Assembly (NCBI GenBank): GCA_036274645.1
Contig: DASUFH010000195.1
Span: 1-7,326, forward strand
Length of the DNA stretch: 7,326 nucleotides
Direction: 5' to 3'
Origin: DASUFH01 sp036274645
Lineage (GTDB): Bacteria; Acidobacteriota; Terriglobia; 20CM-2-55-15
Shown here: one piece after another, positions 1-4,776 of the stretch
How positions within the stretch are numbered: the stretch's first letter is position 1
Layout of the letters: each line of letters begins with the position of its first letter
Notes under the pieces: model-generated
The model's input: the letters and a program-made list of their open reading frames with translations, nothing else
Told to the model about the DNA's origin: nothing
Database searches by the model: none
Position numbers and translations under genes: made by a program

Positions 1-46
1 GCTTCACCTCGCAACCTCACCTCCGCTCCCTGCCTTGGCTTCGGGT

Positions 47-146
47 GGTCTGACTGAGACCTTCCCCCGGTGGGCTTCCCACCCACACAACAGCGGAACC
101 ATTTCCAGGTCCCCTCCAAACTCCAGGGGCGGTCAAAGACCACCGC
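47..146. other. Cluster of three short hairpins in gene-free left edge
   Basis: Three inverted repeats lie within 100 bp. GGTCT-gactg-AGACC spans 47-61. GGTGGG-ctt-CCCACC spans 69-83 and is perfect. GCGGTC-aaa-GACC(a)CCGC spans 129-146 and has one bulged base. None is followed by a T-run on either strand, so they are not classical intrinsic terminators. They lie downstream of the minus-strand YciI-like gene, so they could form structure in its 3' untranslated RNA, or they could be the end of a mobile element that continues beyond the window. I find no convincing coding sequence in 1-210. Confidence 0.4.
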
Positions 147-210
147 TGCAAGCAGACGGGGACTCAACATGCTTCCGTTGCGAGAAGGGGATGGCCGCCG
201 GAAGACCGCC

Positions 211-582
211 CTACATATTCGGTTCCATGGCCTCCAGCGGGCGCAGTTCACATTCGCCGCTGAAGGCCGGCCAATGGATCCGATGGAGATCCATGAATCG
301 CGTCGCCAGGGCCAGGGCCTCTTCGTCCGATTTCGCCTCAACCAGCGCATAACCGCCAACCACTTCCCTCGTTTCAACAAACGGCCCGTCAAGGACACTC
401 AACTTGCCGCCGGACAGGCGCACGCGCTTGCCTTTGGCCGTGGGTTGAAGCCCGGCTGTGTCGATAATGGTTCCATTTTTCATCTGTTCGCCGACGAATT
501 CGCCCATCGCGGCGAACAGCGACTGGGGCACTTCCTCCATCTTGTAGTCTTCGGTGTGTTTGATAAACATCATGTACCGCAC
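211..582 (-). CDS. YciI/DGPF-domain protein (YCII-related)
   Basis: This 123-residue protein has the compact layout of YCII-related (DGPF) proteins. It starts MRYMMFIK, carries DGPF at residues 65-68, then E-T-R-E-V-V-G-G-Y, then a V-E-A-K-S-D-E-E-A-L helix, and ends G-E-C-E-L-R-P-L. The family is a small ferredoxin-like alpha/beta barrel, usually 95-130 residues, cytoplasmic, and mostly without known substrate. DGPF members are often found beside ECF sigma factor genes, but no such gene lies in this window and anything downstream would be beyond the left edge. The start is GTG at 582, because AGGAGG sits 7 nt upstream. The in-frame ATG at codon 4 would be 16 nt from that site. The gap to the next gene upstream is 117 bp, so it may have its own promoter. 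The family call is secure; the biochemical role is unknown. Confidence 0.9.
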   Translation of the reverse strand: MRYMMFIKHTEDYKMEEVPQSLFAAMGEFVGEQMKNGTIIDTAGLQPTAKGKRVRLSGGKLSVLDGPFVETREVVGGYALVEAKSDEEALALATRFMDLHRIHWPAFSGECELRPLEAMEPNM

Positions 583-589
583 GGCATAG

Positions 590-595
590 CCTCCT
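590..595 (-). promoter_or_regulatory. Ribosome binding site AGGAGG for the YciI-like gene
   Basis: A perfect AGGAGG on the minus strand lies 7 nt before GTG at 582. It decides in favour of the GTG start over the downstream ATG codons at 573 and 570. Confidence 0.75.
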
Positions 596-699
596 GAAAG
601 AATTCCGTTACACCACCATAACGAACGGGGGAGGCCGAAATCGACATCGCTCGGCCCGGGTTCGGAAGAAAATCGTTAGCGCACCGGTAATGAAGAACC

Positions 700-1422
700 T
701 TACGGTCGTTCGCTGGCTCTGGCGACCTGCGTGGAAGGCCGAAATGCGAAAACGAGTTCGAGATCACAGGAATCCGCTTTAGCCGGATCGAGCGGATCTT
801 CGAGGAGATCCATTCTCCCGCAGAGGAACCGGCTTACGGAGTACCCCGCGGGCAGGCCTATTACGTCCAGAAACTTCGAGGTTTTGGGCAAACGAACGGA
901 GAAGTCGCTGGAGGAAGAGAATTCGGGAGTGACCACCACCGACTGTGAGAGGAAGCCGCTGGTATTGCGCAAGCGAAAGGAAAACCGGGGGAGCGGAGCG
1001 CCACCATCGACGGTCGCCCGGCCGTTCATGTCGGCATAGGCCGGAACCTCAACGCCGGTTAAATCCCTGTCGGTGACGATGACCGGGATCACCGTTGAAG
1101 CCGGTCTCATGGAAGTGGCCACACCCCCGGCGATCGTTATCGCGTCCACGAGGGACAGCGCATAAGAGCCCGGCAACACAGACTCGAAAGTGAACGCGCC
1201 GTCGGCCCCACACGGTTTCATTGAAACGCGTCCGGTCTGAGTATGGATCAGCGCCACAATGTGACTGGCACCGGCGCCGCCTGCAAACACCACGCGGCCA
1301 CTGACCGCAAAGTGCTGCGCGGCGGCAGCGGCTCCGGCGCCCGTCCACAGGATGGCCACTCCCAGCAAGGCCGCGGCGCAACGCCGGCCGACGGTCCCCG
1401 GAAGTACGATGCGAGGATTCAC
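700..1422 (-). CDS. Secreted carboxypeptidase-regulatory-like protein
   Basis: The 240-residue product has an N-terminal signal peptide: arginines near residue 13, then a hydrophobic stretch from about 15 to 31, with an Ala-rich cleavage region ending about residue 35. Next is a beta-sandwich pattern resembling the carboxypeptidase regulatory-like domain: F-A-V-S-G-R-V-V-F, D-G-A-F-T-F-E-S-V-L-P-G-S-Y-A-L-S-L, then V-T-D-R-D-L-T-G-V-E-V. The C-terminal half has a related but more diverged pattern (D-F-S-V-R-L-P...G-L-P-A-G-Y-S-V). Such secreted beta-sandwich proteins are common in Acidobacteriota. No catalytic motif is visible, so a structural or carbohydrate- or protein-binding role outside the inner membrane is the most I can infer. 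The start is GTG at 1422, 6 nt after AGGAGG. The upstream gene ends 138 bp away on the same strand. Confidence 0.75.
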   Translation of the reverse strand: MNPRIVLPGTVGRRCAAALLGVAILWTGAGAAAAAQHFAVSGRVVFAGGAGASHIVALIHTQTGRVSMKPCGADGAFTFESVLPGSYALSLVDAITIAGGVATSMRPASTVIPVIVTDRDLTGVEVPAYADMNGRATVDGGAPLPRFSFRLRNTSGFLSQSVVVTPEFSSSSDFSVRLPKTSKFLDVIGLPAGYSVSRFLCGRMDLLEDPLDPAKADSCDLELVFAFRPSTQVARASERP

Positions 1423-1428
1423 GGTTAT

Positions 1429-1434
1429 CCTCCT
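1429..1434 (-). promoter_or_regulatory. Ribosome binding site AGGAGG for the secreted beta-sandwich gene
   Basis: A perfect AGGAGG on the minus strand lies 6 nt before the GTG at 1422 and supports that non-ATG start. Confidence 0.75.
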
Positions 1435-1532
1435 GATTGGACTTGCCAGGAATAGTCCATTTTTCCCGGCGGCAGGTACATTCAGTCGTGGTTGCCTTGA
1501 TGGTTTTCCTTCACCATCTTCTTCCTGCTTCG

Positions 1533-1559
1533 CCCCTCCGGCGTTGCCCTGGAGAGGGG
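1533..1559 (-). terminator. Possible 3' hairpin after the small secreted-protein gene
   Basis: Immediately after the TAA stop at 1561-1563, the minus-strand transcript can pair CCCCTCTCC with GGAGGGG (one bulge) around an 11-nt loop. It lacks a U-tract, so it may only protect the 3' end or be a weak or Rho-dependent stop. On the plus strand the hairpin is followed by GTTTACC, which is also not a good T-run. Confidence 0.3.
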
Positions 1560-1560
1560 T

Positions 1561-2118
1561 TTACCCCCCTCGGATCGCTGTTTTTCGGTAGGCGTCTATG
1601 GCCTCCTTGTATTCCACGGAGTCCTTGAGACGTTGCATGTAGCGGATCTCCTGCTTCTTTCTCACCGCAAACTCGGCGCCGTCGAGGCTGCCGCGCGCGC
1701 CGTGGTAAAGACTGCAACCCGGAGTCTTTTCGTAATCTGCGCGGCTCGAAACCTTGTCCGCGGACCAGACATACTCCACGACGCAATGTTCGGCGCCGGG
1801 CCTGCCGTTGTCGTAGACCAGTGAGTTGTGGCCGTAGATCGCGACGCCATAGATGCGCCCGGAATGCCCGTTGAAGAACTCCAGATCCATGCGCACATAG
1901 GCGGCGTGGTCATCGATGGGAACAACCTCAAGTATGTCTTCGGACTGATAGGTGGTTCCGTCAACCAGCCCGTTTTCAAACGGTTCCTTGTAAACTCCGG
2001 CCACCCTGGCCAGAAACCCGGCGGATTCCGGTTGCGCCTTTTGCGCCGGCAGATCCGCCGCCCGGACAATCAGGGCGGCCAGAGCGAAAGACATCAGAGC
2101 GAAACGCAAACCCCGCAT
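1561..2118 (-). CDS. Small secreted protein of unknown family, two cysteines
   Basis: I do not recognise a named family for this 185-residue protein. MRGLRFALMSFALAALIVRA looks like a signal peptide, with cleavage near residues 20-21. The mature part has the conserved-looking stretches F-L-A-R-V-A-G-V-Y-K (35-44), D-I-L-E-V-V-P-I-D-D-H-A-A-Y-V-R (61-76) and F-F-N-G-H-S-G (81-87), two cysteines (C112, C135), and C-S-L-Y-H-G-A-R-G-S-L (135-145). C112 and C135 could form a disulfide after export. The reading frame stays open far upstream, but that part is antisense to the divergent membrane-protein gene. I chose ATG at 2118 because a signal peptide starts there and a GGAGG lies 3 nt upstream, which is rather close. 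The divergent neighbour starts 105 bp away. Secretion is likely; function is unknown. Confidence 0.7.
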   Translation of the reverse strand: MRGLRFALMSFALAALIVRAADLPAQKAQPESAGFLARVAGVYKEPFENGLVDGTTYQSEDILEVVPIDDHAAYVRMDLEFFNGHSGRIYGVAIYGHNSLVYDNGRPGAEHCVVEYVWSADKVSSRADYEKTPGCSLYHGARGSLDGAEFAVRKKQEIRYMQRLKDSVEYKEAIDAYRKTAIRGG

Positions 2119-2195
2119 GATCCTCCATCGCCGGTGGAAAGCGCCTCCAGGACTGAGTCTGTTCCCCTTTTCCGGCCGACCGGGAGCATACGAAG

Positions 2196-2214
2196 TTGGC
2201 ATGGGATTTGCCAA
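2196..2214. promoter_or_regulatory. TTGGCA-N7-TGCCAA dyad in divergent spacer
   Basis: A perfect 6-bp inverted repeat with a 7-bp spacer lies in the 105-bp gap between the divergent starts at 2118 and 2224. It ends 9 bp before the GTG start at 2224. Symmetry and position fit a dimeric regulator's operator, which could govern either or both genes. It could also form a short RNA hairpin in the leader of the plus-strand gene. No clear -35/-10 pair was identified. Confidence 0.3.
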
Positions 2215-2223
2215 TGTTCCCGC

Positions 2224-2982
2224 GTGAGCAGACGCAAACTTGAACTCGTTACCGCAGCGCTGCCCGTCACCCGGCCTGCTGAAACCGGCAGCCCGCGCGG
2301 GCTTTTCTGGCTGGGCGCGGGCGTGTACGTCTTTTCCCTGCTGATGATTGGCGGGGGGATTCTTTTTGCGCCGCCGGGGCAACCGACGCGATGGTTCGAC
2401 GAGAAGCAGACGGAGACGAGCTATTCCGCCGCGCTGCTCTATACGTGCGTTCTCGTTTCGGCGTTGAATTTCCTCGCCGCCCGCAACTTCTTCTATCCGC
2501 GGTTGACATTTCGGCCACTGAAGACCTTCTGGGCCCTGGGCGCGGTGGGTTTCTTCGTCCTGATGGCGGACGAATTCTTCGCCATGCATGAAGGCATCGG
2601 CGGAAGGATCGCGTACCGGATTCTTAACCTTGCGCATACATCGTTCCATGACCGGTTCGACGGATTCATCATCCTCTTCTATGGAGTATGCGGCCTTGTC
2701 ATTCTGGCAACGTACTGGCGGTGGTTGAAGCTTATCCCCGGCTTCAGGCCCTTCCTCATCGCCGGAGGCGTGTTCGGCGCGCTCTCGGTGTTCATGGATC
2801 TGCAACCGGAAACGATCTGGGGCATCTATATGGAGGAAGGCGCCAAGATCATGGCCAACGCTTCCTTCCTCCTTGCCTGTTCGGCTGCCGCGTTGAAAAA
2901 CTACCAGGAATTACTGGCGGATATGCGCGCGAGTTCGGCTCGAGAGAGAGACGCGCTGGCCCACCGCCGGCGCACCAGCTAG
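2224..2982 (+). CDS. Multi-pass membrane protein of unknown function (DE/HE motif)
   Basis: This 252-residue protein has about six hydrophobic helices, near residues 27-48, 68-90, 102-121, 147-165, 175-191 and 207-224. Ionisable residues sit in or next to them: D116-E117 and H122-E123 in A-D-E-F-F-A-M-H-E-G, H138, H142-D143 and D146 before helix 4, and D192, E196, E204-E205 and K208 around helix 6. Clusters like these can mark a metal site or a membrane hydrolase, but I cannot assign a family. The start is GTG at 2224, the only usable start that keeps the first helix. It has no clear Shine-Dalgarno sequence, so the start is the weakest part of this call. The frame is open further upstream only as antisense of the neighbouring gene. 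The C-terminal tail from about 225 is charged. The gene converges on the stress-protein gene with overlapping stops. Confidence 0.75.
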   Translation: MSRRKLELVTAALPVTRPAETGSPRGLFWLGAGVYVFSLLMIGGGILFAPPGQPTRWFDEKQTETSYSAALLYTCVLVSALNFLAARNFFYPRLTFRPLKTFWALGAVGFFVLMADEFFAMHEGIGGRIAYRILNLAHTSFHDRFDGFIILFYGVCGLVILATYWRWLKLIPGFRPFLIAGGVFGALSVFMDLQPETIWGIYMEEGAKIMANASFLLACSAAALKNYQELLADMRASSARERDALAHRRRTS

Positions 2983-3947
2983 GCGGCCCGGATCGGCCGC
3001 GTCTCCACCTCATTGGCGTCAGCCGGCATACTCTCGGCCGCGGCCGGAATGGGAATCGACAGCACCGGCACGGAAGCTTCGCGAATGATCCGGTCCACTA
3101 CCGAAGTGAGCGAAGTGTGACGCGCCCCTTTCCCTTTCCGGACGCCCAGCACGATGAGCCCCGCGTCGTGATTCCCCGCGCACCGGAGAATGCTGGCGGA
3201 TATGGAGTCTTCCGCGACGCGGGCTTCCGTCACAATGTTGCCGGGAACTCCGGAGAGCAGCTCGCGAAGTTTCGCTTGAGCCTCGGCCGCGCGTTCTTCT
3301 CCGAGATAGGTCGATTCTTCCGCGCCGTCTTCGATGCCGACATCCACCGCGTGAAACGCGATCAGGCTCGCGTGAATCCGCCGGGCCAGATGAGACGCCA
3401 TGAGACCGATGGTGTGAAACCCCGGCGAAAGCTTCATGGCCAGAAGGATGCGATCGATCTGCTGTGGACCCGCGTCATGGCCCAGCGTCAGGACGGGAAC
3501 CCGGACCGTCTTGAGCACGTCTTCGGTCACCGACCCCATCAACGACCGCCGCAGCAGGCCCAGGCCCCGCGTTCCCATGACCACCAGACCCACCCGCTCC
3601 CGGCGGCTGGCCGCAACGATCCGCGCGGCGACCGAACCGAGTTCCACCAGCAACCGCGGCTTAAGCTCCAGGCGGTCCTTTTCCGAAAGGAGCGCGGGTA
3701 ACATGCGGGCCGCCTCTTCCTGTTGTTCAATGTGCGCCGACTCCGCCACCGCGCCCAGAGCGCGATCCAGTCTGGAGCCGGTGTCGACGACGTGAAGGAG
3801 TATGAGTTCCGCGGAAAAGCAACGCGCCAGAACCACGCCATACCGCAGCGCAAGCCGCGAAGCGGGAGAGAAATCAATGGGGATTAGAATCCGGCCGATT
3901 TCCAGTGGCGCCCCTTCCACTGTATCGGCTGTCGTCCTTTTTGACAT
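2979..3947 (-). CDS. Universal stress protein with tandem UspA domains
   Basis: The 322-residue product contains two UspA-like alpha/beta domains in series, about residues 18-157 and 164-300. The first has I-L-I-P-I-D-F-S-P with the acidic residue D25, and a complete nucleotide-binding signature G125-x2-G128-x9-G138-S139, so it probably binds ATP. The second keeps the fold pattern (R-I-L-L-A-M-K...L-I-A-F-H-A-V-D...L-I-V-L-G-V-R...V-P-V-L-S-I-P) but has M or K where the acidic residue belongs and K271 and T281 in place of two signature glycines. It is therefore probably a non-binding partner domain. The protein is cytoplasmic and usually tied to starvation, hypoxia or redox stress. The ATG at 3947 has no strong Shine-Dalgarno. 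It follows the upstream membrane-protein gene by 11 bp, so the two are likely co-transcribed. Its TAG overlaps the convergent gene's TAG. Confidence 0.92.
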   Translation of the reverse strand: MSKRTTADTVEGAPLEIGRILIPIDFSPASRLALRYGVVLARCFSAELILLHVVDTGSRLDRALGAVAESAHIEQQEEAARMLPALLSEKDRLELKPRLLVELGSVAARIVAASRRERVGLVVMGTRGLGLLRRSLMGSVTEDVLKTVRVPVLTLGHDAGPQQIDRILLAMKLSPGFHTIGLMASHLARRIHASLIAFHAVDVGIEDGAEESTYLGEERAAEAQAKLRELLSGVPGNIVTEARVAEDSISASILRCAGNHDAGLIVLGVRKGKGARHTSLTSVVDRIIREASVPVLSIPIPAAAESMPADANEVETRPIRAA

Positions 3948-3958
3948 GACGATAGACG

Positions 3959-4177
3959 CTATGCGGCCGGCCTTTCCTCAATGGGGGTCTTGCCGCGCAC
4001 TTCGAGAAACAGCGGAATCGTGGTCAGGGCGCCAAGCGCCAGAAGCGCCCAACCCGCGCCGCGGCGCTCACCATCACGCATCCGGCTCGCCAGAAGCAAG
4101 CCCACGCCGGCGCCCAGAGCTACGCGTGTACCTGCAATCAGGAGAAGCTCCGGAACTGTCAACACACGTTGTTTCAT
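3959..4177 (-). CDS. Small two-helix membrane protein upstream of the usp gene
   Basis: This 72-residue protein is predicted to be a helical hairpin. Helix 1 is about residues 10-31 and is rich in Gly, Ala and Leu. A basic and acidic loop with the sequence R-M-R-D-G-E-R-R-G follows, then helix 2 at about 43-60. The positive loop suggests that both termini lie outside and the loop faces the cytoplasm. It has no recognised family. The ATG at 4177 is well supported by GAGGAG 5 nt upstream. The stop is 11 bp before the stress-protein start, pointing to a two-gene operon. The 5' side abuts the long repeat block, so the operon promoter must lie in or near those repeats. Confidence 0.7.
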   Translation of the reverse strand: MKQRVLTVPELLLIAGTRVALGAGVGLLLASRMRDGERRGAGWALLALGALTTIPLFLEVRGKTPIEERPAA

Positions 4178-4182
4178 AACGT

Positions 4183-4188
4183 CTCCTC
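4183..4188 (-). promoter_or_regulatory. Ribosome binding site GAGGAG for the small membrane protein
   Basis: GAGGAG on the minus strand lies 5 nt before the ATG at 4177 and fixes this start. It also supports the short gene being real. Confidence 0.7.
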
Positions 4189-4235
4189 ATCGTGACTGGA
4201 GCAATTCCACGACCGATGTTTCTTTGGGAAAAAAA

Positions 4236-4255
4236 GGGGCAGACGGTCTGTCCCC
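4236..4255. repeat. REP-like hairpin GGGGCAGAC/GTCTGTCCCC
   Basis: GGGGCAGAC pairs with GTCTGTCCCC with one bulged base and almost no loop. It lies directly inside the outer left repeat end. Confidence 0.5.
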
Positions 4256-4285
4256 GAATGTTCTGGACCAGTATCAGTCCTGAAA

Positions 4286-4305
4286 GGGGGCGGACGTCTC
4301 TCCCC
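4286..4305. repeat. Second, diverged REP-like hairpin
   Basis: GGGGGCGGAC at 4286-4295 can face GTCTCTCCCC at 4296-4305, with two mismatched positions. It has the same layout as the hairpin at 4236-4255 and looks like a decayed copy. Its right end overlaps the start of the 55-bp inverted repeat arm. Confidence 0.4.
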
Positions 4306-4355
4306 TTCGGCTGTCAAATGTCCAATGTTGTGTTGTCGAATGTCCAATGTACCTG
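4301..4355. repeat. Left arm of the 55-bp inverted repeat
   Basis: The arm matches the reverse complement of 4545-4599 at 54 of 55 positions; the one difference is the CCAATG/CCTATG site near the inner end. It contains a 17-bp direct repeat, TGTC(A/G)AATGTCCAATGT, at 4312-4328 and 4334-4350. The inner end leads into 8-bp tandem repeats. Confidence 0.85.
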
Positions 4356-4385
4356 GCCCGCTGACCCATTGACCCATTGACCCAT
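4354..4385. repeat. Short 8-bp tandem array (left side)
   Basis: Four units are TGGCCCGC followed by TGACCCAT three times. On the other strand these are ATGGGTCA three times then GCGGGCCA. They mirror the much longer array at 4451-4546 and could extend the pairing of the long inverted repeat. Confidence 0.75.
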
Positions 4386-4450
4386 TTGCTCACTTCCCCT
4401 ACTCGAACATCCGGCCTTTAGTAGGTCCTGGGAATTGAGTAACGCGACCA

Positions 4451-4546
4451 GTGGGGCAATGGGTCAGTGTGTCAATGGGTCAATGGGTCAGTGGGTCAGC
4501 GGGTCAGCGGGTCAGCGGGTCAGCGGGTCAGCGGGTCAGCGGGTCA
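4451..4546. repeat. 8-bp tandem array, 12 units (consensus GNGGGTCA)
   Basis: Twelve contiguous octamers occur in order: GTGGGGCA, ATGGGTCA, GTGTGTCA, ATGGGTCA twice, GTGGGTCA, then GCGGGTCA six times. Variation is graded: the units next to the right inverted-repeat arm are identical and those near the central spacer are mixed. This pattern suggests recent expansion by slippage at the arm-proximal end. Open frames across it are artefacts of the repeat. Confidence 0.9.
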
Positions 4547-4599
4547 GGTACATAGGACATTCGACAACACAACATTGGACATTTGACAGCCGAAGGGGA
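4545..4599. repeat. Right arm of the 55-bp inverted repeat
   Basis: Reverse complement of 4301-4355 with one mismatch. Together the arms enclose 189 bp, so transcription across the region would give a long RNA stem. The arm's inner end overlaps the last GCGGGTCA unit by two bases. Confidence 0.85.
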
Positions 4600-4680
4600 A
4601 GCAGGGCGGACTGCCGCCGCCACTCCCATCAGCAGCGCCGTCACGACATTGGCAACGGCAAAGACATCGCCGTAAATTCG
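4600..4680 (-). other. Coding-like stretch between repeats, possible gene relic
   Basis: Read on the minus strand in one frame, this stretch gives R-I-Y-G-D followed by V-F-A-V-A-N-V-V-T-A-L-L-M-G-V-A-A-A-V-R-P. That resembles a single membrane helix, and its codons mostly end in G or C. It is enclosed by repeat sequence on both sides and has no start signal of its own, so it may be a fragment of a gene broken by repeats, or chance. Low confidence. Confidence 0.2.
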
Positions 4681-4776
4681 GGGACAGATCGGACACACCC
4701 CAAATAGATTCTCGACGACGTGTCGCCAATGTTCCGAAACACGTCTCGTGCGATGTCCCCTTTTTCCCAAAACGCG

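Larger units (their letters stand above)
4223..4772. repeat. Composite nested inverted-repeat block (MITE/REP-like)
   Basis: The 599-bp gap between hypE and the small membrane gene is nearly filled by layered repeats. The outer ends are inverted copies of each other: TTTGGG-A7-GGGG at 4223-4239 and, read on the minus strand, TTTTGGG-A5-GGGG at 4757-4772. Inside are GGGG...CCCC hairpins on the left, a near-perfect 55-bp inverted repeat, and 8-bp tandem repeats. The right end stops 4 bp before the hypE stop codon, so hypE is intact. I see no transposase gene and no obvious target-site duplication. The best reading is a non-autonomous dispersed element, or two repeat families inserted into each other. 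REP-like palindromes elsewhere are moved by IS200-like REP-associated tyrosine transposases (RAYTs), but that link is inferred here. Confidence 0.6.

Noticed and set aside
1435..1532. Promoter for the secreted beta-sandwich gene
   Set aside because: AT-rich words are present on the minus strand, but no -35/-10 pair at proper spacing could be supported.
1828..2223. Upstream extension of the plus-strand membrane-protein frame to an ATG at 1828
   Set aside because: This part is antisense to the secreted-protein gene with its signal peptide. The translated extension is low in hydrophobic order and rich in Arg, Pro and Gly, and the divergent arrangement with a start at 2224 explains both genes.
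2119..2805. Upstream extension of the small secreted-protein frame to 2805
   Set aside because: The extension is antisense to the membrane-protein helices and gives an Arg/Glu/Pro-rich translation. A proper signal peptide begins at 2118.
2688..3701. 337-codon plus-strand open frame
   Set aside because: It is antisense to the stress protein, which has clear family motifs. The translation is His/Arg/Pro-rich with no domain pattern, typical of a GC-rich shadow frame.
4301..4599. CRISPR array or retron RNA
   Set aside because: The repeats are contiguous 8-mers without spacers, which excludes CRISPR. A retron would need a reverse transcriptase gene next to it, and none is present.
4680..4701. 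Third GGGG...CCCC hairpin
   Set aside because: Only the terminal G/C tetrads pair; the inner positions mismatch, so it does not form a real stem.
4435..4707. Open frame across the octamer array encoding a Gly-Gln-Ser-Val repeat peptide
   Set aside because: The periodic peptide is just the 8-bp unit read in successive frames, and the DNA is part of an inverted repeat. No ribosome binding site.
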